A stretch of DNA of 64,000 nt, taken from positions 1 through 64,000 of the forward strand of contig JBAKBP010004321.1 in the NCBI GenBank assembly GCA_037953745.1, written 5' to 3'. Of this stretch, positions 24,038 to 35,675 are shown piece by piece. A program made the position numbers and the translations under genes. The first letter of the stretch is position 1; each line of letters begins with the position of its first letter. Source of the DNA: Lithodes maja (taxonomy: Eukaryota; Arthropoda; Malacostraca; Decapoda; Lithodidae). Below the pieces are notes generated by a model, which saw nothing but the letters and a program-made list of their open reading frames with translations, did not search any database and was not told the DNA's origin.

Positions 24038-24692
24038 CGTTAAGGTCTAATTTTAAGCAACTTAAACTACAATGAGGTCAGACTACAAACCGTTAATCGC
24101 TTAGGAATCAACAGCGGCAAACCCCCATTACTTAAGAATTTTACTCATAACTAGACAAAAGAATTAAATACTAAATCCATTAAAAGAAAGGGTAAGGTGA
24201 AGCACTAATTATTGAAAGGCTATTATGAAATTGAAATATAAAAGGTCACATGAGAACCCTCCCCACCAGCAAAATTAAAAATGAGTCCCACAATGACAAA
24301 ACACAATGAACACCACAGGCACACCACCAATGCGAAACGAACAGCCACCACAGACACCTACAGGCCCAGACTGCCCAGCCTAGCCTAGCTTAGCCTACCA
24401 GCGCGAAATGGTGCCCGACGAAATTACCCCTACCCCAATCACCAGCCCAGCTAACCCACCATAAAAAGGCCAAGGAACACACGCCCAAAAAATCTGGAAA
24501 CGAGCCCCAAAAAAGATAGGGACGGCGCCTAAATGGTAAAAAACACGAGGGAAGAAGCTGGGTCTAAACTAGGGAACGGCAGTCGGCCTAACAACGTGCG
24601 AGGCGGCAGCCATTTGTAAGCCCACAAGCGTCAAGGAAGCAAACAAAACGGTACTACGGTAAGGAAGCCTTAGGGCACGAAGGACCATTATT
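24038..24692 (-). other. BEL-2 5' leader and primer-binding site
   Basis: Leader between the 5' LTR and gag. The complement of 24671-24687 reads TGGTCCTTCGTGCCCTA a few bases inside the LTR, identical to BEL-1, and is a plausible primer-binding site. No coding frame is supported. Confidence 0.6.
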
Positions 24693-25265
24693 TGTCGGGA
24701 ATTTAGATAAAGAGGTTAAATTACATATCACTGGTACATGAAATATCCCAACAAATAGTTATAATATAATTACCAACGAGGTATTCGATGGGTGTAATCC
24801 AGTCCCCCACACACGGCTAGTTCAATTGCATGACATGTAGGAATGTTCACATAATACAATATCGATACAATGAACTTAGCTTAGAGGACTGGTGATGTAG
24901 GACTGTTGTTAATATTGTTATAGATTAATATTTGTAGCACATGGTGAACTGTGGGTCGAGTCAGAGCCGGGGGAGGAGATGTTGGCTGTATGGTGTTGAT
25001 TGAGAGACTAAAGGGCCGGCGTCCGATCGCTTCGCGAAATTACATATGGCTGCCGGCTCATAATAATTATAACCCATAACTTGGTTTCATAATACATCTA
25101 GAGTTGATGTAGATATTTATACATTACAGTTAATATTTAACCTAACTTAAGAATAAACTATAATACACAAAGAACCAGCCGAAATCGTAGAAGCGATACG
25201 ATACCGCCAAATTCAAATGTCCTATTGGACCAAAACCTGTCGGGATCATTACCCTATTCCCGACA
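24693..25265 (-). repeat. BEL-2 5' LTR
   Basis: 573 bp, nearly identical to 18063-18635; contains the promoter side of the element by position. No distinct TATA box could be assigned with confidence. Confidence 0.95.
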
Positions 25266-25777
25266 GTCCCGGTGGTGTTTCCCGTGTGTTACAAGAGTTA
25301 AGTGATCATGACCTTAGTGAGATTGAGAGTGATTTTGAGGAAGAGCAAGTGGTTAGTGAAGATGTGATGAAGTGGAAGATGGCGAAGAATTCCAGGGCTT
25401 TCGCAGCACTGATGATGACGATAGTGATGATGATATTGATGACAATGTTGGATGCGATGAACATCATCAAGGTGATGAAAGTGTGGTGAAATGGGAAGTG
25501 TCCTACCCGCATCACGTGAACGGGATCCGGAGGGCACGCTTGCGACCCCGGCGTTGGCTGTGGGGACTCCGGGGACTCCTTCCCCGGCCAAAATAACCAG
25601 TTACTTCTATAGGAGAGATGTGCTGGATAGTGCAAGAAAGCAGGCACGGGAGGCGGCCGAAAGGGAAAGAGGTGAAGATGCTGATAGTGAGGATGAGAGT
25701 GAAGAGTCGAGCGTGGGTAGGCCTATTCCATTGTCTCCCGGACCCTCGTCGCCCGCGGCTGGTGCCTCATTGACCCC

Positions 25778-26112
25778 GCATGGCCCACAGCCCTCAACAA
25801 GTGGTGTATGTGGTGCAAGTGGTGCGGAATTGGCCCGCATGACCCACAGCCCTCAACAAGTGGTGCAAGTGGTGCAGAATTGGCCTCGCATGACCCACAG
25901 CCCTCAACAAGTGGTGCAAGTGGTGCGGAATTGGCCCCGCATGACCCACAGCCCTCAACAACTGGTGTAAGGGGTGCAAGTGGTGCGGAATTGGCCCCGC
26001 ATGACCCACAGCCCTGAACAAGTGGTGTAAGGGGTGCAAGTGGTGTGGAATTGGCCCTGCATGACCCACAGCCATCAACAAGTGATACAAGTGGTGCAAG
26101 TGGTGCAAGTGG
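25778..26112 (+). repeat. 51-60-bp coding tandem repeat in pB1
   Basis: Six repeats of a unit containing ATGACCCACAGCCCTCAACA followed by GTGGTGCAAGTGGTG, spaced 59, 51, 51, 60 and 60 bp. In the native frame it encodes repeats like DPQPSTSGASGAELA. Frame changes inside the array show it has decayed. Confidence 0.9.
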
Positions 26113-28208
26113 TCAACGCATCTCCAGAAGGGCCTTGTTCATGGCCACAGGGGGGGGCAGAAAGCAGCACCTCAGGCCCTAAGCTGTCCCTAAAATGCTC
26201 TCGTCGTCGCCGGAAAACTTCAGAGCCAACTAGCTCACCTTCACCACCCACTAGCCACCCACACCAGCAGTCGCCACCTGATGTACCACCACCAAGTGAC
26301 GACCAGGATCCCACCTATGACCCAGAAGATACCCACGAATATGGCCGCCCTTCAAGATTTATGGATGACCACAGTGCAGATTCTGGGCAGGATAATTATG
26401 ACCTGCCAGACAACCCTGTTGTGGACGAAGCTGAGTGGTTGGACGACCCAGCACCCCGCCATGGCCCTGGACGTCCCCGTGCTCGGGGTGGCTGTGCCCT
26501 TGGACGTGGACATGGACGTGGCCATGCCAGGGGCCCTGCTGGTCAGCGTGGGCGTGGCCGCGGCCGTGGCCAGGCCGCCCCTGCTGCTGCCGACGCCCCT
26601 GCTGCTGCCGACGCCCCTGCTGCTGCAGCCCCTGCTGCCCGTCCCCGTTCCCGTGCCAGACATGCTGATGTCTGGACGTGGGAGGATGGGGCTACCTTTC
26701 AGCCACAAGATGCCACATTCGATGACGCCCAAAATTCCGCAGGGATTGATCCATCTTTCCCTGGGGGACCCAACTCATCACCTGGCCAGCTTTGCAAAGC
26801 CTTTTTCGACAATGAGGTCATGTCATTTGTTGTCGATGAGACCAATAAGCAGAAGGCCCTCAGTCACCACCTCAGCGGCAAGACCCATTGTTCCCACATG
26901 AAGGCCTGGAAGCCTGTCACCATTGCCCAAATGTATGTGTTCATAGCACTGACCATGCTCATGGCACATGTGAAGAAGCATCGGCTGGCAGGCTACTGGA
27001 TCACAGGCGACATAATTGCCACACCTGCTTTTGGAAAACTTATATCCCGGGACTGCTACTTCGCCATACTTGGTAGCCTGCACTTCGTTACCAACACCAA
27101 TGTACACCAAACAGACCGCCTGTGGAAGATAAGGGGATTCTACGACATGATGAAGGCCAAGTTTTCCACATTCTTGAAGCCTTTTCAAAAGGTCGTGATC
27201 GACGAGTCTCTTGTGCTGTTCCGGGGAAACCTTCACAGTACATACCCTCCAAGAGACATCGATTCGGCATCAAGCTCTTCGTCCTCTGTGACTGTAAGAC
27301 GAGATATGTGCTGGACTTCATTGTCTACAGTGGGAAGGAGGGTGAGGTTCTTGCAGATCAAGAAATAGGGTTCGGTGGAGCAGTGGTGAAGGCGATGATG
27401 GATCGCTACTTCAACAAGAACCACATACTCTACACGGACAACTACTATACGTCACCCATCCTCATCAAGTACCTGAACAGGCAGCAAACCCAGACTGTGG
27501 GCACAGTACGGGGGACGAGGAAGAACATGCCGGAATTTCCCCAAAAGACCAAGAAGAAGGACATCTTCCTCAAGCAATATGGTCCGATGCTGGTAATCCA
27601 TTGGCACGACCAAAGGAAGGTCAACATGATGAGCACCATCCACAAGGGCATCTGGCAAAGTCAACCACAGGACCAGGGAGCCCATCATGAAGCCAGAAGC
27701 AGTTATGGACTACAACATAAACATGCGTCTGGTTGACAAGTCAGACATGCAGGTCGGCTTCATCGACTGCCTGCGGACCTCCTGCAGGTGGTATAAGAAG
27801 TTCTTCCTGCACATGATGGATGTGTCTGTGCTCAACTCGTACAACCTGTACAAGTTGATGAACCCCACAATGCCCAGGAAGTACACCAACCTTCGGAGAT
27901 TACCGAAACAGCTCATTCTGGATCTCATTGGGGAATATGCCGTGCCTGAGGATGCCCCACGAGTTCAACATATGCCAGGAGCTGGCACCATGGACCGCAC
28001 ATACGCTTCCGAACACCACAGGAAGCACAGGATCGTCGCCCTTCCCATAGCTGCTGGTCGCAAGACCCAGAAACGGTGCCATGTCTGCAGCCACACCACC
28101 CGAAGACCCCAGACAACCACCAAAACGTTGTATCAGTGCCAGGAATGTCAGGTAGCACTGTGCATCACGCCTTGCCACGATGATTTCCACATCCTGGTAA
28201 ACTTCTAA

Positions 28209-28860
28209 GTGGCACTGACCCTGAGAACACTAGTGAAAGTGACACTAGAACAATAAAACACTATGTGCAAGTGAAAGAGACACTATTCTATAATTATTAT
28301 AAGTGCAAGTGACACTAAAAACAATATAACAATATGTGCAAGTGAAAGAGACACAACAACTATATATTAGAGTAACTATTCAATAAGTATTTATAAGTGA
28401 AACCTGTAAAAAGTGAAAGTGACACTAAAAACAATATAACAATATGTGCAAGTGAAAGAGACACAACAACTATATATTAGAGTAACTATTCAATAAATAT
28501 TTATAAGTGAAACCTGTAAAAAGTGAAAGTGACACTAAAAACAATATAACAATATGTCTAAGTGAAAGAAACAACCAAATGTAATAATTACAAGTGTCAA
28601 ATACGATACCGTACGGTATTGTACGCTTGCATAGCCTAGCCTAGCCTAGCCTAGCCTCTAAACCTAGTAAGTGAAAGTGACACAAAATGTATAATAAGTA
28701 ATAATAACTCAATAATAACAGTGAGAGTGACAATAATTCATAACAAGAAGAGTAATAAAAGTGAAAGTGACACAATACTATTACAATAACAGTGAAAGTG
28801 ACACAATAATATTACAATAACAGTGAAAGCGCCGAAAATATGTTATATAAAGTTTCATAT
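28209..28860 (+). repeat. pB1 3' region with 110-bp tandem repeat and GTGAAAGTGACAC motifs
   Basis: After the transposase stop, a 110-bp unit repeats from 28312 to about 28560 (unit starts 28312, 28422, 28532). Both inside and outside this array, AAGTGAAAGTGACAC recurs many times to about 28805. A short CCTAG run lies at 28632-28657. No coding frame. Confidence 0.88.
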
Positions 28861-29396
28861 AACTCAAATAATGGTTGAACAAGTAATAAATGACACAATA
28901 ATATCACATTATCTCCATAAATACATAATATCGTGTACCGGTACAAAAGCCACGGGAGCGACGAGTGACTTAGTGCGTGCTAGCCAGGGCTGCGGCGAAG
29001 CGTTCGGACACAGGCGAAAATATGCGGGAAATTACCTCCATTCCCATTATCATATCTCGGCAACCACTTGTCGTAGCGATGTCAACTCAACGCCATTCTA
29101 CAGACGAAGGTTGGTTCTACACTATGCAATTTAGTTGACTGCTCTAGGTGGTCTCAATCAGTAGATATGGAACTGTGAACTTAGCCATTTTTCAGGAATA
29201 CTCCCGGACATGACGATCGCCTCATATGAGAGCCCTCGGATCCGGAGGGTTAAACGATTTTATTTAGTTCAAGAATTAAGAGGCTTCGAAATATCTTAAT
29301 TGACACTTATTACTACCACAGATCCTTCTTAAGCTGCACAAAATCGTCTAAATATAGCTCGAATAAAAAAGACGGCACCGATACAGAAGAGGTTAA

Positions 29397-31387
29397 GAGA
29401 GTGAGAGGGTGAACACATCTCTACCTAACCAATTCTCTCCATCTTATCTTATCTGTAAGTTATGCCAATCTAGCCTATCTTAATCTATTATATATTAACT
29501 TATAATAATCATAACCTTGCTCCTTCTAATATTACCTTCCACGTCTTCTTTCAGGTCCAGGTGGTCCAACTGCTTGGTTCGTTGGTCCAAATCATTGCTG
29601 TGGTCCAACTGGTCCGGGAAGTTGTTGACATTGTAGAGTGTCTGGTTTGGTACTGCTGAAGATGATTCGGTCCAACTTGTGTTACTGGAAGTACAAGACA
29701 GACTATAGTGACGTCACTACATAAATATAACAATAGTAGAGTTATGGCCCTGGCCTTGTTTGGGACCTTGGAGCTGTTCGGTCAGACAGCCTGGGGAACA
29801 ACAACAACAACAACAATAATACTGCAAAATATCACGAATCTCCTTCATATGTACAAATTGGAGGCTGGAGCAATACAGACTGTAGTGACGTCACTGCATA
29901 ACTATAACTATAGTAGTCAGTGGAGCATATAATCTCCTTCATAAGTATAAACTAGAACAAGTGTCATCCAAGTTCGTGTAAACTGTTCTGTGATGTCGGA
30001 CTGAGCAAAGTTAGGCCAACTGGTCACAACAGAATGAAGTTGAGCGATAGAACTGGGCTGAACGGCCAAATTATTGAATTGGGTCAAGCAGTTGAAGTAC
30101 GCAGAGCGGCGATATGGGTTGACTGATTAATTTGGGTTAAGTGGTCAAATTATAATACAGTTATTTTTTCTAATTGAATTTTGCTAAGCAGACAAATTAA
30201 GTTGAGTGGTTATATTGGGCAAAGTGGTCTAAATGGTTATCAAAGAAGTGGTTATCAATTGGGTCAAGTGTATGAATCACATATTGTCTTAAAAAGCTAC
30301 AATACATAACAGTAACTTTGTAACAGCTGTTGAGTGGGTGCATCGGTACATGCCATTAAAGGTGAATTCCAGGGGTGAAAGAAAAAAACGAAGTTTAATG
30401 CAGGGTCATAACTGAATATACTGTAATATGTATATGGGCAATATTGATATAATTCCATTAAACTCCTGAGAAAAACAATAAATGAATACGTCGTTGGCAT
30501 TCTCGGCCATCAGCTGGGCGAGATTCAGCTGTTCAGCGTGACGAAAGAATATACAGGCAGCTTGTAAACAACACACACACTCGTAGAGTGTCAGGTCTGT
30601 TTTTCTTGATTGCTACCTTTCAATTAAATACTCAAGCTCTGCAAAACGTTGAACAATGTCCTGAAGATGTGGCGAACACCAAGATATAATCCCATCTCGT
30701 CAACAATAAACACACAGGCAATGTTTTGGGTGTTTATCCTGGTCCAGAAAGATAATAAGGGAGCTTAGCGAGGTCGTTTCAAAGGCCTATTTCTTAATGA
30801 AAGTATCGTTTTCTGTTCAATTTATATATAGCAGTCTCTTGACCAGACAGTGGTGAAGCCAAATATTGAGCTGTACACATGCCTACAATTTATAAGAGTT
30901 TCTCTCATCAAAAAGACCATAGATTCACCTACTTCCCATGTCGAGTATTCCCGACATTGACATCTGTGATGTCATGGTGAACAGGCCAGTTCTCGCAAAA
31001 ATAAAATAAGTTAGATAAGCTATATTTCTATATTGTTAGGACACATTGATGAAAGTTCTTCAGTATCATATCCCTAAAACCAAGTAGATCCAAATGGACA
31101 TTGTAGTTTGAATATATTTCACCCCTGGATTTTACCTTTAACTCTTTCAATATATTCAAGCTATTTATCGAAGACTTAATGCAAATTATATGTAATACAG
31201 TAAATAAAATTAACATTTGTTCCAATTAATATGTTCCAAATATTTGGCAACAATATTTTACTCAACTGCCCTCTAACATATTAATTCAACAAAGGAAGGG
31301 TCTCTTGCATTCAACATTATTTTCCGAATCTATTACTCAAGTTATCGTTTGTCGAGCAGTGAGATTTGGTCTAGCGTTAGAAATGTA
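29397..31387. other. Non-coding, AT-rich, with degenerate short repeats
   Basis: No gene supported. At 29560-29680 TGGTCCAA-like words recur. Two 45-bp direct repeats centred on TGACGTCA lie at 29690-29740 and 29868-29915. From 30000 to 30260 words such as TTGGGTCAAG and AAGTGGTC recur loosely, resembling a decayed form of the minisatellites that follow. Confidence 0.55.
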
Positions 31388-33890
31388 CTGAGCAGAGGAA
31401 CTGTACTGAGTGGAGGAACTGTACTGAGTGGAGGATATGTACTGAGTGGAGGAATTTTACTGAGTGGAGGAATTGTACTGAGTGGAGGAATTGTATGAGT
31501 GGAGGAATTGTACTGAGTGGAGGAAGTGTACTGAGTGGAGGAATTGTACTGAGTGGAGGAATTGTACTGAGTGGAGGAATTGTATGAGTGGAGGAATTGT
31601 ACAGAGTGGAGGAATTGTACTGAGTGGAGAAATTGTACTGAGTGGAGGAATTGTACTGAGTGGAGGAACTGTACTGAGTGGAGGAATTGTACTGAGTGGA
31701 GGAATTGTACTGAGTGGAGGAATTTTACTGAGTGGAGGAATTTACTGACTGGAGGAATTGTACTGAGTAGAGGAATAGTATTGAGTGGAGGAATTGTATG
31801 AATGGAGGAAATGTACTGAGTGGAGGAATTGTACTGAGTGGAGGAATTGTATGAGTGGAGGAATTGTATTGAGCGGAGGAATTGTACTGAGTGGAGGAAT
31901 TGTACTGAGTGGAGGAATTGTACTGAGTGGAGGAATTGTATGAGTGGAGGAATTGTATTGAGCGGAGGAATTGTACTGAGTGGAGGAATTGTACTGAGTG
32001 GAGGAATTGTACTGAGTGGAGGAATTGTACTGAGTGGAGGAAGTGTACTGACTGGGGGAACTGTAGTGAGTGGAGGAATTGTACTAAGTGGAGGAATTGT
32101 ACTGAGTGGAGGAACTGTACTGAATGGAGGAATATTGTACTGATTGGAGGAATAGTACTGAGTGGAAGAATTGTACTAAGTGGGGGATTTGTATTAAGTG
32201 GAGGAATTGTACTGAGTGGAGGAATTGTACTGAGTGGAGGAATTGTACTAAGTGGAAGATTTGTAGTGAGTGGAGGAGTTGTACTGAGTGGAGGAATTGT
32301 ACTGAGTGGAGGAATTGTACTAAGTGGAGGAATTGTACTGAGTGAAGGAATTGTACTTAGTGGAGGAATTGTACTGAGTGGAGGAATTGTACTGAGTGGA
32401 GGAATTGTACTAAGTGGAGGAATTGTACTGAGTGGAGGAATTGTACTTAGTGGAGGAATTGTACTGAGTGGAGGAATTGTACTAAGTGGAGGAATTGTAC
32501 TGAGTGGAGGAATTGTACTGAGTGGAGGAATTGTACTGAGTGGCGAATTGTGTTGAGTGGAGGAATTGTACTGAGTGGAGGAATTGTACTAAGTGGAGGA
32601 ATTGTATTGAGTTGAGGAATTGTACTGAGTGGAGGAATTGTACTGAGTGGAGGAATTGTACTGAGTGGAGGAATTGTATTGAGTGGAGGAATTGTATGAG
32701 TGGAGGAATTGTACTACCGGTAAGTGGAGGAATTGTATTGAGTGGAGGAATTGTACTGAGTGGAGGAATTGTATTGAGTGGGGGAATTGTACTGAGTGGA
32801 GGAATTGTACTGAGTGGAGGAATTGTACTGAGTGGAGGAACTGTACTGAGTGGTGGAATTGTACTAAGTGGAGGAATAGTACTGAGTGGAGGAATTGTAC
32901 TAAGTGGGGGATTTGTATTGAGTTGAGGAATTGTACTGAGTGGAGGAATTGTACTGAGTGGATGAATTGTACCTAATGGAGGAATTGTACTGAGTGGAGG
33001 AATTGTGCTGAGTGGAGGAATTGTACTAAGTGGAGGAATTGTAGTGAGTGGAGGAGTTGTACGGAGTGGAGGAATTGTACTGAGTGGAGGAATTGTACTG
33101 AGTGGAGGAATTGTACTGAGTAGAGGAATTGTATTGAGTGGAGGAATTGTGTTGAGTGGAGGAATTGTACTAAGTGGAGGAATTGTACTGAGTGGAGAAA
33201 TTGTACTAAGTGGAGGAATTGTACTGAGTGGAGGAATTGTACTGAGTGGAGGAATTGTACTGAGTGGCGGAATTGTGTTGAGTGGAGGAATTGTACTGAG
33301 TGGAGGAATTGTAGTAAGTGGAGGAATTGTATTGAGTGGAGGAATTGTACTGAGTGGAGGAATTGTATGAGTGGAGGAATTGTACTGAGTGGAGGAATTG
33401 TACTGAGTGGAGGAATTGTACTGAGTGGAGGAATTGTATTGAGTGGAGGAATTGTACTAAGTGGAGGAATTGTACTGAGTGGAGGAATTGTACTAAGTGG
33501 AGGAATTGTATTGAGTGGAGGAATTGTACTGAGTGGAGGAATTGTACTGAGTGGAGGAATTGTACTGAGTGGAGGAATTGTGTTGAGTGGAGGAATTGTA
33601 CTGAGTGGAGGAATTGTACTGAGTGGAGGAATTGTATTGAGTGGAGGAATTGTATTGAGTGGAGGAATTGTATGAGTGGAGGAATTGTACTAAGTGGAGG
33701 AATTGTATTGAGTGGAGGAATTGTACTGAGTGGAGGAATTGTACTGAGTGGAGGAATTGTATCGAGTGGGGGAATTTTATGATCGGCGGAATTGTACTGA
33801 GTGGAGGAATTGTGCTGAGTGGAGGAATTGTATGAGTGAAGTAATTGTATGAGTGGAGGGATTGTACTGAGTGGAGGAATTTGGTTGAGT
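31388..33890. repeat. 18-bp minisatellite, about 138 copies
   Basis: Unit AGTGGAGGAATTGTACTG with frequent variants (ACTAAG, ATTGAG, GTTGAG, GTGGCGG) and occasional 17-bp units containing TATGAG. The 17-bp units shift the frame. A larger repeat of 89 bp (five units, one short) is visible at 31482/31571 and 31838/31927. Frames coding for SGGIVL or TEWRNC repeats are a consequence of the period. Confidence 0.97.
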
Positions 33891-34510
33891 TATTGAATGG
33901 TAAATATGAGGCAAGTGGTGGAATTGGATTGACCTGTTGTATTGGGCTGAGTGGTCATTCAATTAGTCACATGGTTGAATTGGGTCAAGCGGTCAAATTG
34001 AACTGAGTTAATTTAATCGGGCTAAGGTGATTGAATCAGGCTAAGGTGACTGAATCAGGCTAAGGTGATTGAATTGGGAAAAGATGATTGAATCACGCTA
34101 AGGTGATTGAATTGGGCTAAGGTGATTGAATCGGGCTAACGTGATTGAATCGGGCTAATGTGATTGAATCGGGGTAAGGTGATTGAATTTGGCTAAGGTG
34201 ATTGAATCAGGCTAAGGTGATTGAATTGAGCTAAGGTGATTGAATCGGGATAACGTGATTGAATCGTGCTAAGGTGATTGAATCGTGCTAAGGTGATTGA
34301 ATCAGACTAAGGTAATTGAATCAGACTAAGGTAATTGAATCAGGCTAAGGTGATTGAATCAGACTAAGGTAATTGAATCGGGCTAAGGTGATTGAATCGG
34401 GCTAAGGTGATTGAATCGGGCTAAGGTGATTGAATCAAGCTAAGGTTATTGAATCAAGCTAAAGTGATTGGATCGAGGTAAGGCAATGTATTTAAGCCAA
34501 GTGGTTGAAT
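33891..34510. repeat. 19-bp minisatellite, about 25 copies
   Basis: Core array about 34010-34490, unit GATTGAATCGGGCTAAGGT with substitutions at the ATC(G/A)GG and AAGGT(G/A) positions. It is preceded by degenerate TTGGGTCAAGCGGTC words that resemble both this unit and the region at 30000-30260. Confidence 0.95.
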
Positions 34511-34612
34511 TGGAAGAACAGTTGAACACGCTAAAAACATGTTGGTAGTACTTATTGACTCAAAATATTCTCCTTAAAACTGCATGTTGCATTTTAGAGT
34601 TAAGTCCTTAAA

Positions 34613-34961
34613 TTAACCCCTACTGAACCAGAGCATTTACATTTTATGTACCCCTCAATACCCCTCAATTCTTGCAAAAAAAAAAAAAAAAAAAATCTGC
34701 GGCGCGATATAATGCTTCCTGCACGAAAGTTGGAGAAAGTTGGAGAATAACTGAGGTGTGACGGGTGAGAGCAGCTAGCAGACAATCGGGTAGTGTTGCC
34801 AGTACCTAGCAGTAAGGCCTTCAAGTCATATTAGCGGCTCCTGCTAGCTATTTGCAGAGAACAAAGATCAAGTACTAGCGACAGATTACATCCGTCGCTC
34901 ATACTACTTTAAACCATAAATGCTGACGGATTAGGATCGGCGCTTATACAGGATGGGTTAA
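34613..34961. mobile_element. Possible TTAA-flanked short element
   Basis: Bounded by TTAACCCC at 34613 and GGGTTAA at 34955-34961, with a poly(A) stretch of about 20 at 34675. Only the first three or four terminal bases pair, so this is a weak candidate. Confidence 0.3.
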
Positions 34962-35272
34962 GCATCGTGAAGATCGAGCAAAAACGTCTCCTGGTTGTTT
35001 TGGGAGGGCTTCATTTAGGGGGTTGCGGTAGGCGTGTGGTGGTGAGAGGCATCATATGTTGGCCAAAAATTAAGAGGGTATCACATGAAAGGTTTTATCG
35101 TCAACATATGATGGTCAACAGTGTTATGGCAACATTATCATTAACACGGGTATAGGAAACTAGACTGAAGATGGATACATTTTTTGGTGACAAAATTGTG
35201 TAAAACATTTGCCTCAGGAACTGTCAGACCAGGATAGATGTTGAGGGAAAGAAGGCTTGTGCGATACCGGCT

Positions 35273-35470
35273 TTAAGGGTAGGGGTTAATTTCCTCCCTA
35301 GACTTCTATCATGCCCAATATAACACCTCGAAGAACCCACTTTAAGAACAAAATCTAAATTTTTTGGTATGAAAATGTCTCGATTCCTCCCAAATTACAG
35401 GTTCGCTAAAGCTCGCCAGGATTTTTTTTACACCTAATGGCACAAAAGGCACAGAAATGGGGCAACAGGT
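35273..35470 (+). mobile_element. Degenerate family D copy
   Basis: Starts near TTAAGGGT and contains CCTCCCTAGACTTCTATCA, ACAGGTTCGCTAAAGCTCGCC and GGCACAAAAGGC. These align in order with 36554-36720. The right end is unclear. Confidence 0.6.
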
Positions 35471-35561
35471 TTTGTGTTGCCCTGTACCAGAAAAATCCCA
35501 CCACTGCCAACAGCGAAACGCTGGGTGAGAAGAGAACTTATGCCTCCCGAAAATATCTGGG

Positions 35562-35633
35562 CCTGGGGCGGTTTCGAACCCGGGTCAGTAAGCATGCCAG
35601 ACTCCCGCTCTTCCTCTGTACTATGGTCGGACA
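35562..35633 (-). repeat. tRNA-like sequence (probable SINE head)
   Basis: Minus strand: A-box-like TAGTACAGAGGAAGAGCGGG and B-box GGGTTCGAAACC at tRNA spacing. Arms pair partly. Confidence 0.5.
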
Positions 35634-35675
35634 TGATATACAGTGTTAAAAGGTTAAAAGGTTGAAAGGAGCACC

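Larger units (their letters stand above)
18063..25265 (-). mobile_element. BEL-2: full-length BEL/Pao LTR retrotransposon
   Basis: 7,203 bp on the minus strand with two 573-bp LTRs (TGTCGGGAAT...ATTCCCGACA) and a 5-bp target duplication GTCCC (18058-18062 and 25266-25270). It lies inside the pB1 transposase, in codon 38. LTR differences seen by eye are only about five substitutions (for example in the CACACGCGG/CACACACGG and GGGTTGAG/GGGTCGAG stretches), implying a recent insertion. All BEL domains remain, but pol has stops and a frameshift. Confidence 0.95.
17949..28208 (+). pseudogene. pB1 piggyBac transposase, interrupted and frameshifted
   Basis: Starts ATG at 17949 (MAGVNPKK), runs 38 codons to the BEL-2 insertion, and resumes at 25271 (GGVSRVLQELSDHDL). 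An acidic N-terminal region, a 51-60-bp tandem repeat and a Pro/Ala/Gly-rich stretch precede the DDE_Tnp_1_7 domain. That domain begins at about 26810 (FFDNEVMSFVVDETN). Catalytic Asp motifs are KVVIDESLVLFRG, LYTDNYYTS and MRLVDKSDM. A C-terminal Cys-rich domain follows (CHVCSHTTRR, CQECQVALC); stop TAA 28206-28208, AATAAA at 28252. Frame changes lie near 25365, 25550, 25830, 26010-26100, 27235 and 27655, so the gene is dead even without BEL-2. Confidence 0.93.
17759..29249 (+). mobile_element. pB1: piggyBac transposon, complete ends, split by BEL-2
   Basis: Flanked by TTAA at 17755-17758 and 29250-29253, the piggyBac target site. The ends are imperfect inverted repeats of about 31 bp: left CCCTTGGGATCCTGGAGGAC continuing to CTCATATGAGGC, and right (reverse complement) CCCTCCGGATCCGAGGGC continuing to CTCATATGAGGC. 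A second internal CTCATATGAGGC at about 17820 is a subterminal repeat. Removing BEL-2 and one 5-bp TSD leaves about 4.28 kb, with one transposase gene and a repeat-rich 3' region. Confidence 0.92.
17709..29392. mobile_element. MITE-A copy 1, split by pB1 and BEL-2
   Basis: A small non-autonomous element with TTAA at both ends (17705-17708 and 29393-29396) and inverted ends CCCCTTCTGTACCG / CCTCTTCTGTATCGG. Its own sequence is only 17709-17754 and 29254-29392; the rest is nested insertions. The complete uninterrupted relative is at 41929-42141 (213 bp). The shared core AAATCGTCTAAATATAGC occurs in inverted orientation in the two halves of the family. Confidence 0.75.

Noticed and set aside
28630..28660. 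CCTAG repeats as telomere-like sequence (also 9968-9990)
   Set aside because: Too short and not the arthropod TTAGG unit.
31482..33782. Open frames with SGGIVL or TEWRNC repeats
   Set aside because: They follow from the 18-bp minisatellite and shift frame with each 17-bp unit.
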